DNA from: Vibrio maritimus
GTDB taxonomy: Bacteria > Pseudomonadota > Gammaproteobacteria > Enterobacterales > Vibrionaceae
Direction of reading: 5' to 3'
DNA: 64,000 bases
Assembly: GCF_021441885.1 (NCBI RefSeq)
Contig: NZ_CP090440.1
Location: forward strand, 124,001 to 188,000
This document shows, one piece after another, positions 9,936-19,310 of this stretch. Numbering within the stretch: the first letter of the stretch is position 1; the number at the start of each line of letters is the position of its first letter. The notes beneath the pieces were generated by a model that was given only the letters and a program-made list of their open reading frames with translations, ran no database searches and was not told where the DNA came from. The translations under genes and the position numbers were made by a program.

Positions 9936-10640
9936 GGGTTGTGCTGCAAAGCTTGGTGTTATCGGTTAAGATTTGCCCAATCTCCACTCAACGCTCTGAA
10001 AATTAATGTTTAAAGGTTGCCATTTTCCATCAGACGTTATTCTCGAAACGGCTCGCTATTACCTCGCTTACAAACTCAGTTATCGAGGGGTTGAAGAGAT
10101 TCAGAGGGAGCGCGGTGTGAATGTGGGTCATGCCACCATTAACCGTTGGGTCATCAAATTTGCACCGATTTTGGGACATAAAGCCAGGCTCAAAAAGAAG
10201 CGAGTCACTGATTCGTGGCGTATGGATGAGACCCACACCAAAGTGAAAAGAGAGTGGCTCTATTACTATCGAGCCGTCGATAGGTTTGGAGATGTCATTG
10301 ACTACTGCCTCAGCCCTAATCGCGATGAGGCGGCTACCAAAGCCTTTCTGAATAAGGCGATAGCTCACATAGTCTCCCTGAAAAAGTGGTGATTGGCGGC
10401 AGTAAAAGCAATTACGCAGCTATTGGTGCAATGAATGTGTAGCTCTGGTTAACAGACGTTGCCATTGATAGAGATATCTAACATCTAACATCAAGTATCT
10501 GAATAATGTCGCTGAGCAGAGTCATCGCTGGGTAAATAGAAGACTTGGTAAGCGCTTGGATGTAAGCCGTTAGAGGGAGCGACAGCCACTCTTCATGGTC
10601 GAGATCCGTGGACGATGATTAAACAAAGCCAAATTATTCT
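9936..10640 (+). mobile_element. IS6-like transposase, broken, right of cargo pair
   Basis: The inner end GGGTTGTGCTGCAAAGCTTG is inverted with respect to the left relic at 6401. An open frame at 10006-10392 carries the IS6 signatures YRGVEEIQRERGVNVGHATI, NRWVIKFAP and DETHTKV (first DDE aspartate). It then shifts frame near IAH; the remaining piece (NVAEQSHRWVNRRLGKRL) continues in other frames to about 10640 with stops. No outer terminal repeat was found. It cannot encode an active transposase. Confidence 0.8.
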
Positions 10641-11848
10641 TGAAGGAGCAACCTCCTCTGACTAGTTCTATTCCCTTGCAAACTAAGCGTGTCTGTAGCA
10701 CGGCTCTACCACTACCCAATTTATACTTGCGACATAACCAATTTTTTGTCTTAGCATCGCTGAACGCCCTAGCGTTTGATTAGACCGATACGTTACACTT
10801 TAGTGATCCCAGTTAACTGTCGATTTCGATAACAAAGTGTTTGACTGCGAACGATAGGAACTTTGCTTCCAGCATTAGCGGACCAATTAGACACTGCTTC
10901 CCTAAATACTCCATCCTGTCAAACACATAAGAGCTCCAGCTTCTCCATGTCGAATAAGCCGATTAAAAAAGCTTAGCTTGGGTGGTTGATAGTTCAATCC
11001 CCCGCGCTGAAGGTACTTTAATCGAGGCGTTTGCATTTTCCTTTACGTTGGCGTGCATAGACTTGGTTTTGACAAGCCGGACAAAGCACGGTTTTAATGA
11101 TATTTGGCATTTGTCACCCTTAGCTTGCCTTTGACGAATTATTTAATGCTTGCCGCGCTCTGTGTTCATGGCTGTGGAATAAGTAGTTAGTGCTATGGTT
11201 GCTGGCTCAGTTTGGTCGCTTAACTTTTTAGAGCGATGTTGTGTTTTTTGAACTTAGTGAGTTCGGAGGCTTGAGCCACCAATAACTTAATCAGCATGTT
11301 ATGGTATGGAAAAAGGTTGCCTAAACGAGTCGGACGATCAGGCGCTTGTAGCGTGGTGTTCATCGATATTCTTTCCATAGGGTGTTTTATAAAGTATTTA
11401 TGGTTTTAATTGTTCTATCAGTAACTGTTATTCCACCTTTGCCCGGAGGAGTATGTTTTTGCGGGAACGTTAAATTAGCTAGTAGCTCTCACAACGTTAA
11501 AGCTAAAAGAGTGACATTCCTCTGATTTTATAGCCATTCTCCATGTGCTAAATTGAGCGGTGTTGAAAGGATGTTGCTAGTGCAGTTAATGACGCTACCC
11601 ATAGCTTTTTGTTTATTAGTTCCAATATTTTTAGTACTGCATCAAACGTGAGTTTTATAAAAAATTTATATATATACATCACGTAATAATCGATATTAAC
11701 CTGTCCTTGTTCAGAGGGCGCTGTCAAGTGTAGTGACGTCCTTTAAAGTAACTCCGAACTCAAAGGAGACAGCGTTTCTCTGTACTTATTATTGTAATGA
11801 GCTTGTTCACTGCTCTCTATCGATCTTTCTTTTGTAAACTAACGGGTT
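10641..11848. other. Long stretch without a supported gene
   Basis: About 1.2 kb with no long open frame on either strand. The only coding hint is a 30-codon minus-strand frame starting at 11112 (MPNIIKTVLCPACQNQVYAR), with one CPAC motif followed by many stops; it may be the front of a decayed zinc-finger protein. Nothing else was recognised. Confidence 0.4.
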
Positions 11849-11884
11849 ACGCTCACCTTGCTTTCCTTAGGTGAGCGTTTTTTA
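11849..11884 (+). terminator. Rho-independent terminator
   Basis: ACGCTCACCT pairs with AGGTGAGCGT across a 10-base loop and is followed by TTTTTTA. The hairpin is strong, but no intact gene lies upstream, so it probably belonged to a gene now lost. Confidence 0.7.
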
Positions 11885-12061
11885 TGTCGTACATAATCTG
11901 TTGTGACTTAATCTAAGAATAGTGAACTTGTCTATAGGGACTTTAGCAACCAACTTGTTGAGTGATCTAATAAGGCACTGTCCCCCCTTAATGCTCTATT
12001 TTGTCACATCCATCAGGGCTTTTTCTAGAGGTGGTATATCAGTTCAGGTGCGGGTTGTACT

Positions 12062-12195
12062 GGCTTTGTTGCGTAAATCGATGGAACTAAGTCAGGAAGT
12101 TATGATCTGATCGGCTACATCAGTTAATCACCGTAGCCTTATGCCGAAACCTCGTTACAAAACAACTAACTGGAATCAGTACAACAAAGCCCTAA
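12062..12195 (+). mobile_element. IS5-family 5' fragment
   Basis: The fragment begins with the IS5 end GGCTTTGTTGCGTAAATCGA and carries the first 18 codons of the transposase (MPKPRYKTTNWNQYNKAL, from 12141). It is cut exactly where the IS3 element begins at 12196; the rest of the IS5 element is absent on the far side of that IS3 copy. Confidence 0.75.
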
Positions 12196-12223
12196 TGTAA
12201 TGACCCAGTCGAAATTGGACAGC

Positions 12224-13024
12224 CTAAGCTGCTAAAGCATAAACCTCAGCAGGCGTTTTCATCTTAAGCGCCTGATGTGGGCGCTCGTTGTTGTAGAACT
12301 CAAGCCACTTGCCGATGGTACAGCGAGCTTCAGTTAAAGAGCCAAAGTTGTGCATCCAGATACACTGCTCTTTGAGGGTTCTTATCAGACGTTCAACCAT
12401 GCCATTTTGCTGTGGCGTATGCGGCTGAATGAACTCCTGAGTCAGACCGTACTGCATCGCTAACGTAGTGTAGAGGCGAGAGGTAAAAACCAAGCCATTG
12501 TCGCTTCGCAGTTGCAACCCTGGGGTTGCTTCACCAATCACACCATAACGAGTCAATAAAGCATCTTCTAAAGCTGCAACAGCGGATTTAGCGTTGCCTC
12601 GTTTGCTGAGACTCCAGCCTAAAACCTCACGAGTATGACAGTCCATAACCAGCGTCAGTGCCGCCCAGCGATCTTGTTGACCGCACCAGACTCTTGCGAT
12701 ATCCGTAGACCAGCGCTGATCAGGCGCTTGCGCGAAAAAAGCTTTGGCTTCTACACGAGGCCTAAAGCCAACTTTACGCTTACGGCATTGCCAACCTTTC
12801 AGCTTCATAATGCGTTGGATGGTGTTTTTGTTTTCACCTAGAAAAAATGCCACGGTGCGATACCCTGCGTAAGGTAAGGCATCGATAAGCCTCTTTATTT
12901 TGGCTGCCATCCACTCGTTGATTTTTGGCTTACGCTTCTTAGCTCGGTAGTAAAAAGTACTCCGAGGAAGCCCTGTCCAGCGGCACAATTGAGAGACAGA
13001 AACCTTGTCGCCTTCTTGCGCCAT
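12224..13024 (-). CDS. IS3 transposase OrfB (rve integrase core)
   Basis: The 266-residue ORF has an N-terminal HTH_21-like part (CRWTGLPRSTFYYR) and the DDE core: WSTDIARVW (first Asp), LRSDNGLVF (second Asp) and QNGMVERLIRTLKE (Glu), ending in FYNNERPHQALKMKTPAEV. All catalytic residues are present. In this family the active protein is the OrfAB fusion made by a -1 frameshift. The orfB frame stays open upstream of this ATG back into orfA, consistent with that. Confidence 0.92.
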   Translation of the reverse strand: MAQEGDKVSVSQLCRWTGLPRSTFYYRAKKRKPKINEWMAAKIKRLIDALPYAGYRTVAFFLGENKNTIQRIMKLKGWQCRKRKVGFRPRVEAKAFFAQAPDQRWSTDIARVWCGQQDRWAALTLVMDCHTREVLGWSLSKRGNAKSAVAALEDALLTRYGVIGEATPGLQLRSDNGLVFTSRLYTTLAMQYGLTQEFIQPHTPQQNGMVERLIRTLKEQCIWMHNFGSLTEARCTIGKWLEFYNNERPHQALKMKTPAEVYALAA

Positions 13025-13044
13025 CTCATCCCTGATAGCAATGA

Positions 13045-13353
13045 TTACTCGTCGTTCTGGTCGAGATGGCGATTGAGCTTTTTTAGAAATTTGATTTGAA
13101 GCATCGCTTCCCCGTAGGCTGCATGCAAATCATCAATTTTCTTCTCGTATTGCTCAGTGACATCCTTAGGATTCGCCTTCAAAGCGTTTTCCATACCGCC
13201 CAGAGCATCATCCACCCAACGCTCAATCTCAGAAGGCGTCAGATCGTAGGTTCTAGCGGCTTCCTTGGCGGTTGTTTTACCTTTAATGATGTCCTTAACA
13301 AGTTCAGCTTTGCGTTTAGCTGTCCAACGTTTTACTTCTGGTTCGTTACTCAT
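13045..13353 (-). CDS. IS3 OrfA (helix-turn-helix)
   Basis: The 102-residue product starts VKRWTAKRKAELV and holds a helix-turn-helix of the IS3 OrfA type (TTAKEAARTYDLTPSEIERW), followed by a predicted coiled coil (YEKKIDDLHAAYGEAMLQIK). OrfA binds the element's ends and regulates transposition. Its 3' part contains a slippery run that would shift ribosomes into the OrfB frame. Confidence 0.88.
   Translation of the reverse strand: MSNEPEVKRWTAKRKAELVKDIIKGKTTAKEAARTYDLTPSEIERWVDDALGGMENALKANPKDVTEQYEKKIDDLHAAYGEAMLQIKFLKKLNRHLDQNDE
13078..13084 (-). promoter_or_regulatory. Programmed -1 frameshift site
   Basis: On the coding strand the run is AAAAAAG within CTA AAA AAG CTC of orfA. Slipping back one base here gives GCT CAA TCG and an open path into orfB through ERRVIIAIRDEMAQEG, with no stop before the orfB ATG. 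This matches the A6G slippery heptamer common in IS3 elements. Confidence 0.75.
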
Positions 13354-13365
13354 AATGACTCCTGA

Positions 13366-14436
13366 TTAGAGTGACACAATATCATGTCCAACTCTTCTCT
13401 GGGTCATTACAGTTGGTTCAATAAGATAAACCACTTTATCATATTGAAATGTGAGCGATTTTGAGAGCTTACGGGTTTCTTGCCAACTGAAGATATCGTC
13501 CAGCTCCTGCTTGGATTCGCGCATTTTTCGGTGCATGTCTTTGGGAAACTTTGCGGGTTTGGTAAAACGGCGGTTGAAGTCGGCGATGAAGTAGGGAAGC
13601 CATGCATTGGCGTCTTCGATGTTATTGATGCCTTGTAAGCGCATTTCTTTTACCAAACGGTTTTGCAACGTCAGATTGGCTCGATCTACACGACCTTTGG
13701 CCTGAGAACTGTTGGCGCAGATGAGCTCTATGCCGAGTTCATTCAATACTCGACCATATTGCGTCTGGCCAACTTGCTTGTGTTTTTCTTGATTGACTCG
13801 AAATATCGAGTGCTTATCACTGTAGAACGCCACTGGCTTACCGTGCTCGTCCACATATTCACGGGTCGTTTTCATGTAATCAAACGCTGACTCGGTTTCA
13901 CTGAATCTTAAGTTCATCAAGCGACCAGTCGCATCATCAATGAAAACCAATAGGCAGCATTTGTCGCAGCGTCCTTCAAACCAGTCATGGTGCGAGCCAT
14001 CAATTTGAATGAGTTCGCCAAGGCAATCTCTGCGATAGCGAGGTTGATAGACTTTTGGCTTGCGCTTAGAGTGTGGAGTCCATAGGCCGTCAGCAATCAT
14101 CCATTGACGGAGCGTCTCTTTAGAAACCGTCAGGTTGTGATCTTCTGAGAGTTTTTCTAGCGCAAATGTTGGTGAAAAGTCGAAGTATTGCTCACGCACG
14201 ATCCTTAATACTTCAGCTCGAAAACGATCATCATAACGATGGTTGCTTGGACGGCCTCGAGCTGCATGTGCCAAGCTTTGAGCACCATAAGTTGCCAGTT
14301 GATTTAGTAAGCGTCTGACATGTCGAGTAGAGATATTTAAAATATCAGCCGCGTTGATTTGTCGTAATCGTTTTTCTCGCACATCCGTCAGGACTTTGAA
14401 TCGATTAATCTCGTGATCACTCATAGCAATTAACAT
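13366..14436 (-). pseudogene. ISNCY-family transposase, 3' truncated
   Basis: This frame aligns over about 340 residues with the full transposase at 27702-29066: the helix-turn-helix block, QIDGSHHDWFEGR with the first Asp, and FYSDKHSIFRV with the second Asp. It stops after VVYLIEP, where the right end of the IS3 copy begins, losing about 120 C-terminal residues. The residue at the catalytic Glu position reads KGRVDRAN here and KGRVERVN in the intact copy, so the acidic catalytic residue has changed to Asp. The element's right inverted repeat is still visible near 14475-14510 (GGACATTTTAAAG and CCGGACATTA). Non-functional. Confidence 0.85.
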
Positions 14437-14727
14437 CAGTTTAGGTCCTCATAAGCAAACTACGAATTAAGCTTAGGAGGACATTTTAAAGTTGCTCAAA
14501 CCGGACATTACTATATTGCTCTTACAATCGTAGAAGTCATTAAACAAGTTAAATTAAATATGATTAGATAGGCGTTAATGTATAACAATAATGCTATACA
14601 TATTTATTGAAACTGTATTAACGGAGCTTGAGTATCAACGGAACGAAAGTACATGTGGATTTAAGAGTTTGATTTATAGTTGCTTATAATGTGAACACAG
14701 TGACAAAAAGAATCAATACATACGGTG

Positions 14728-15009
14728 TCACAATAAAATATGTTCTCTAATCCACTTCCATGTTTCTTCATCTAACCACCCTTGAAATTCACATTCATTT
14801 GCACTGACTTTTGATATAAACATTTTGTCATTGTTATCAAGATATGAGGTCAGCTTGCCACCTACTTGGGATGCCGATAATGGTGTAGAGAGTAACCATG
14901 TTGACTCCATTATATGATTGTACACTCCCATAATGCGCATCGCTGAATGAATGCTTTTATACTTTTCATCTGAATTGCTTAGCTCATAACTAATTAAATA
15001 TACAGTCAT
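14728..15009 (-). CDS. Cas2-like (SinR/VapD-type) small protein, copy 1
   Basis: The 93-residue product has the ferredoxin-like pattern of the Cas2 superfamily. It opens with the first strand VYLISYELS, carries the MESTWLLSTPLSASQV segment in the middle and the NDKMFISKV strand towards the end. No CRISPR array or cas1 is near, so a CRISPR role is unlikely. Relatives outside CRISPR loci (VapD-type and SinR-type proteins) are RNases or toxins in some cases; activity here is not shown. AGGAAG precedes the ATG. The gene follows a conserved leader with a hairpin terminator. A close paralogue at 26876-27151 has the same leader. Confidence 0.75.
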   Translation of the reverse strand: MTVYLISYELSNSDEKYKSIHSAMRIMGVYNHIMESTWLLSTPLSASQVGGKLTSYLDNNDKMFISKVSANECEFQGWLDEETWKWIREHILL

Positions 15010-15535
15010 TTTGCGCTTCCTATATGAATAAAAAACGGCTCACGGTTGTGAGAGTTGTTTTTTATTATTTACTTGAAGATTTACTTGGTTTTACCCCGAG
15101 GTATTTTCAGGCGTTTGTTTATTACCTCCACTACGTTGAGCAGGTTCGCTTGTTGATTTGACAATGGGTTTGGGTACCATATGAAACTCTCCCTTTCGAA
15201 GGTGGAATCTATACTGTTTATTTGTACAGTAATGTAGCATAAGAAAGTTCATTGTTCAAATTATAATCGAAGTTCTTGCGTCAAATGTACGGTAAGGGAT
15301 CATTTTTCCTTTGAATTTCACTATAAGCTACTGATTTTGCATCGATGGTTTAAGTTAGGTGCCTAGATGGCTTTGATGTGATGGAGGAGAGGTGAGAGTG
15401 AGAGCAAACTTTGAACAACGGAAACCCATGTTGGAGACAGTCCATCTTCACAGCGTTTCGGTGGGGCAGCACTGTCTCTACATGTTCGCGTTGCTCCCAT
15501 ATCGCAACTAGTACTGGACCTTGATAAAAATTAGC
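15010..15535 (-). repeat. Conserved noncoding leader of Cas2-like gene, copy 1
   Basis: The stretch upstream of the Cas2-like start aligns with 27160-27605 and partly with 1825-2060. It has no conserved open frame. Conserved parts include an inverted repeat GAGACAGT / ACTGTCTC about 35 bases apart (near 15437-15480), the CAAATTATAAT block near 15255, and a terminator-like hairpin near 15040. It ends where resolvase coding sequence begins. Confidence 0.65.
15028..15056 (-). terminator. Hairpin terminator in the Cas2-like leader
   Basis: On the minus strand CTCAC-AACC-GTGAG is followed by CCGTTTTTTATTC, ending about 20 bases before the Cas2-like start. The other copy (near 27180) has a different stem, CACA-CAAA-TGTG, at the same place with the same T-rich tail. 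The pairing is therefore kept while the sequence differs, suggesting an attenuator. Confidence 0.6.
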
Positions 15536-15990
15536 CCTCAGTGTTTTTTTCACGTTCGCTATGGTCGAACGACTGCAACCAAGCAAACTCTGGATTTGTG
15601 ACCACGTTTTTCCTTCATCTAACAACATAGCAATATTTTCCCTTAGTTGTCGACTAGGTTTGCGTCCTTGGTATTTACCAAGCGCTTTCGCTTTTTTGAT
15701 GCTCTACGCCTGGCGTCTACGGTGTGTCTCGTAATGATCTCTGGCCATCGCCGCTGCCAGGTCAATCATAAATTCGGTCAGTACTTTGGAAATCATAGAC
15801 ATATTACTGTCACTATAGTGACTAAGAAGAGAATGGGTCATGGGTTGATCGAAAACGACGATGTGAATACTTGCTGTCACCAATTTTTGTTTCAATTCTT
15901 TCCATTGCTCGTAGGGGAGGCGAGAAAGTCGGTCAACTTTCTCGATGAGTAACACATCACCTTGATGCGAGTCTTCGATCCGCTGAATAT
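15530..15990 (-). pseudogene. Serine resolvase, N-truncated and stop-interrupted
   Basis: The conceptual product has the resolvase core GDVLLIEKVDRLSRLP, the FMIDLAAAMARDHYE helix and a C-terminal helix-turn-helix (WSQIQSLLGCSRSTIANVKK). One TAG lies in frame after RRRQA. The N-terminal catalytic part is missing because the frame is joined to a Fic-gene fragment around 15960-15990. Inactive. Confidence 0.8.
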
Positions 15991-16315
15991 CCGGCCAGAT
16001 TTACACAACTTACTAGAAGACATCAAATGTTGGATTGAGTTTGAACACTATGACAGCCTAGAACTCTCAGCCTGGATACAGCACAGGTTAGTTAAAATTC
16101 ACCCTTTTCCCAATGGCAACGGACGTCACTCGCGCGCGATGACGGACGACATACGAATGGTACTACTCAAACAAAAGCCTTTAGTTTGGTCCAATACAGA
16201 TTTGGATAAACAAAGCCAAGAGCGGGGTGAGTACATTGCGAGCTTACGCCAAGCTGATGCCGGCGATTATGCGCCTTTAATTCAATATCTTCATGCGAAA
16301 GGGAATGTGGCTTAA
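15962..16315 (+). pseudogene. Fic/DOC-domain fragment (mobile mystery protein B type)
   Basis: The 117-residue frame carries the Fic active-site motif HPFPNGNGRHSR and the downstream EYIASLRQADAGDYAPLI helix, matching the C-terminal half of MobmystB-type Fic proteins. Fic domains usually transfer AMP to target proteins. The N-terminal half is absent because the frame starts at the join with the resolvase relic, so this is probably inactive. Confidence 0.7.
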
Positions 16316-16339
16316 ACTAAGCGTTAAGAGCTAAATATA

Positions 16340-16945
16340 CAGCGTTATGCACCAGAGATAGAACGGCGGCTACGCTGGTGTTGGAAGTCAGGTTGGAGTA
16401 GCACCTGGCAGGTTGATGAGACCTATGTCCGAGTTAGTGGTCGCTGGATGTACTTATACCGTGCCATTACCAAAGAAGGTCATACTGTCGATTTTTATCT
16501 GTTTCGAACCCGAAACTAAAAGGCAGCGAAATGCTTCCTTGGTAAGGCTTTACGTAGTATCAAACCTTATAACCATCCGAAGACAATGAATACCGATAAG
16601 GATAAATCGTATGTACCGGCAATCGTGGCCTTAAAGAAAATGAAGGTTTGTTCGGACAGCACTGTTCAACGGCAGGTCAAATACCTAAACAATCGGATAG
16701 AGGCCGATCACGGTAAGTTAAAGCGACTTATCAATCCGGTTCGAGGGTTCCAGTCACTGAAAACGGCGTTTGCCACAATCCGAGGTTTTGAAGTGATGCG
16801 AATGTTTAGAAAAGGGCAATTTGATATATGGTTACATGGTCGTGGTTCACTGGCCGAAGTGCGCCTAATCGAAGGACTGTTTATCTCTTAGGAGGTAAAC
16901 AGTCCTCTGAGTAATCAGACCTCTCGTAAATTTTGCAACGGAGCC
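16340..16945 (+). mobile_element. IS6-family 3' fragment
   Basis: Translation gives WQVDETYVRVSGRWMYLYRA (first DDE Asp), a break at a TAA after FRTRN, then KYLNNRIEADHGKLKRLINP with the catalytic Glu region and the C-terminal FRKGQFDIW. The right end TTTTGCAACGGAGCC matches IS6-type terminal repeats and closes the element at 16945. The 5' end is missing. Confidence 0.85.
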
Positions 16946-17189
16946 GGTTTTGCACTCCTAGCGGATGTTGTGAAAGATTGATAGCGATCGGAAAAAACGG
17001 ACGTTCATAGCGTGGTTTTCTTATGCGATAAGTTGTTCGTGAGCACTATGTTTAAATATGAGTGTGGAACAATCTCCCTTGAACCACTCTGAAAATGTCA
17101 ACTTTTCCCTCTTCCCCTCACGAAAGAAGGCTTTTTTATCAGAGAAACGCCGTAAAACCCCTTCCTTTGATGAGAGAAGTCAAATTTAG

Positions 17190-19310
17190 TTATGTACCCA
17201 ACGATATTATGCGATCGGCACTTTCAAGGGTTTCTTTACGATGCGCGATGATAACTCTTGTCATGCTGAGTTGGTGCACATTCTGGTTGATTACGTGCTC
17301 GCTATGGCTATCTAAATGACTAGTTGACTCGTCGAGGCAAAGAACTTGAGGACACTTGTAGAGTGCTCGAGCTAAGAAAATACGTTGACGCTGCCCGCCA
17401 GAAAACTTGTTCCCCATATCACCAACTAGTGAGTTAAAACCCATTGGCATTGCCAGAATATCTTCAAGAATATTAGCTTGCTCACAACATTGGTACATTT
17501 TTTTTTCATTGAAATTGATGTCAAACATGGTGATGTTTTCGGATAAAGTTCCTGAAAGTAAGGTATCTTCTTGCATCACACTACCAAGGTGTTTTCGATA
17601 ATCATTTAATTTCAAGTCCTTAATATTGACTCCATCTATATAAATTGCACCTTCTACAGGGCTTAGTAGCCCTAAGAGTAATTTCATCAATGTTGTTTTT
17701 CCGCACCCCGATGGACCAGAAATGGCAACACATTCTCCAGGTTGTACCTCAAAAGAGAAGTCGCGAATGATCCAGTCTAGGTTATCAGCATAGCGAAAAC
17801 TTACGTTCTCTACCTTAATGTTACCTTGAATTTTTTGAGGTAGAGTTTGTTTTGCTATGTCGGGCTCGCACTTTTCCAATGTAATATCGGATAAACGCTC
17901 TAAATGTAAACTCAAAAGCTTAAACGAAAAAATATTATCGATGAATGCCGAGGTATTCACAGTAAATAGACTTTTGTAAGTAATAAACGCTAAAAGCATG
18001 CCAACGGTAAGTTCACCATCCATGACACTTACTGCTCCGATGTATACCACTGCAATAGTTTCAAGAGCAAAGAGCAGTTGGTTCAGACTGTTCTCTGCAA
18101 CTTCTAACTTACCGAGGCGAATATCGGCATTTATCACTTCAGCATATCGATTTAACCATATATTTTGACGGCTACTTTCATGGTTAAAGAGCTTGATAGT
18201 TTGCATTGATCTTAAAGTCTCCAAAAATGCTGAATCCTCTTTCGCAGCTGCGACAATAGCCGACTCTGTAGCCCGACGATTAGGGTAGTAAAATGTCAAT
18301 TGCAAAATAAAAGACAGGATTATTACTAACACAGCAAGTCCAGTGAGAAGCGGGCTATATAAGTACATCATAACTAAGAGCACTATAGCCATTATGCCAT
18401 CGATAATGCTTTCAACGATTCCCGTTGTGAGGAGTTCTTTTATGGCATTCATGGAGTTAAACCGTGACATGATGTCGCCAATGTGGCGTTTCTCAAAGTA
18501 TGGCATGGAAAGCCGGATAAGATGGTGATAGAGGTTGCTTCCCATTTGAATAGTTAACGCACTACTAAATCGAATGACAAGCCAACTGCGTAATGCAGTT
18601 ACTGAAGTTTGAATTATCGCTAACAAAGCAAAACCGATAGCTAACACAACAAGCAAGGCTTGATCATGGCTCATCAAAACGTTATCAACAACAATCTGCA
18701 TATAATATGGTGACAATAACGCAGCTAACTGCATCACTACTGAGAGCAATAACAAAGAAATCAGAGAGCGCTTCAACCCAATCATTTTTCCCCACAATTG
18801 GGAGACTTTCATGACGACTCGCTGATCTTGTTTCTTAAAAGATGTACCAGGTGTCAGTTCTAGGGCTATGCCAGTAAAGCTATCACTAAACTCTTTCAAG
18901 GTAATCTTTCGTTTTCCCAGGGCTGGGTCATTAATGTGAACGATATTGTTTGATATTCCAGTTAGTACAACAAAATGATCAAGGTCCCAGTGTATAACAC
19001 AAGGTCTAGATAGATTTCTGATTTCAGATAAATCGCACTGTATCGCTCTAGCACTTAACCCTAGAACTCCTGCCGTATCCATAATTTGCCGGAGATTCAT
19101 TCCTTGTGTTCCGACTTTCAGCGATTGTCTAAGCAATGAAATGTTTACTTTATTTCCGTAATACGATGAAACCATTGCCAAACAAGCGAGTCCACACTCT
19201 GCGACTTCCGATTGAAGGATTAAAGGAACCGTTTTCTTTCCTGAGTATCGCAGCAGCTCTAACGGTTTTGTGGCTGAAGTTTCTTCTTTAGCCTTATTTA
19301 GTAGATTCAT
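17190..19310 (-). CDS. C39-peptidase ABC exporter of the microcin operon
   Basis: The 706-residue protein is a peptidase-containing ABC transporter (CvaB/LagD type). Residues about 25-155 form the C39 domain, with Q33, C39 in SEVAECGLACLAM, the His in DLDHFVVLTG and the Asp of NDPALGKRK. Residues about 180-440 hold the transmembrane domain. The ATPase follows with GPSGCGKTT (Walker A), FSGGQRQR (signature), VLCLDES (Walker B) and IIAHRKE (H-loop). It should cut the double-glycine leader and export the peptide. Its start overlaps the HlyD-type gene by 4 bases (ATGA), so they are translationally coupled. No terminator was recognised after it. Confidence 0.93.
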   Translation of the reverse strand: MNLLNKAKEETSATKPLELLRYSGKKTVPLILQSEVAECGLACLAMVSSYYGNKVNISLLRQSLKVGTQGMNLRQIMDTAGVLGLSARAIQCDLSEIRNLSRPCVIHWDLDHFVVLTGISNNIVHINDPALGKRKITLKEFSDSFTGIALELTPGTSFKKQDQRVVMKVSQLWGKMIGLKRSLISLLLLSVVMQLAALLSPYYMQIVVDNVLMSHDQALLVVLAIGFALLAIIQTSVTALRSWLVIRFSSALTIQMGSNLYHHLIRLSMPYFEKRHIGDIMSRFNSMNAIKELLTTGIVESIIDGIMAIVLLVMMYLYSPLLTGLAVLVIILSFILQLTFYYPNRRATESAIVAAAKEDSAFLETLRSMQTIKLFNHESSRQNIWLNRYAEVINADIRLGKLEVAENSLNQLLFALETIAVVYIGAVSVMDGELTVGMLLAFITYKSLFTVNTSAFIDNIFSFKLLSLHLERLSDITLEKCEPDIAKQTLPQKIQGNIKVENVSFRYADNLDWIIRDFSFEVQPGECVAISGPSGCGKTTLMKLLLGLLSPVEGAIYIDGVNIKDLKLNDYRKHLGSVMQEDTLLSGTLSENITMFDINFNEKKMYQCCEQANILEDILAMPMGFNSLVGDMGNKFSGGQRQRIFLARALYKCPQVLCLDESTSHLDSHSEHVINQNVHQLSMTRVIIAHRKETLESADRIISLGT

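Larger units (their letters stand above)
12196..13411 (-). mobile_element. IS3-family insertion sequence, apparently complete
   Basis: Both ends carry TGTAATGACCCAG as an inverted repeat with further partial matches (TTGGACA), giving a 1,216-bp element with orfA and orfB in the usual overlapping arrangement. The bases outside the two ends do not match each other. The left neighbour is an IS5 fragment and the right neighbour a truncated ISNCY transposase. The element therefore sits at a deletion or recombination joint rather than a simple insertion. Confidence 0.88.

Noticed and set aside
12062..12191. 130-bp miniature element with GGCTTTGTTG / CAACAAAGCC ends
   Set aside because: The right 'end' is ordinary coding sequence of the IS5 transposase start (QYNKAL), so the match is chance; this is a truncated IS5.
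13096..13365. Plus-strand frame opposite IS3 orfA
   Set aside because: It is antisense to a recognised gene and has no domain or start signal.
14728..15009. CRISPR locus suggested by a Cas2-like protein
   Set aside because: No direct repeats with spacers and no cas1 or effector genes are present. The protein is a stand-alone Cas2-superfamily member.
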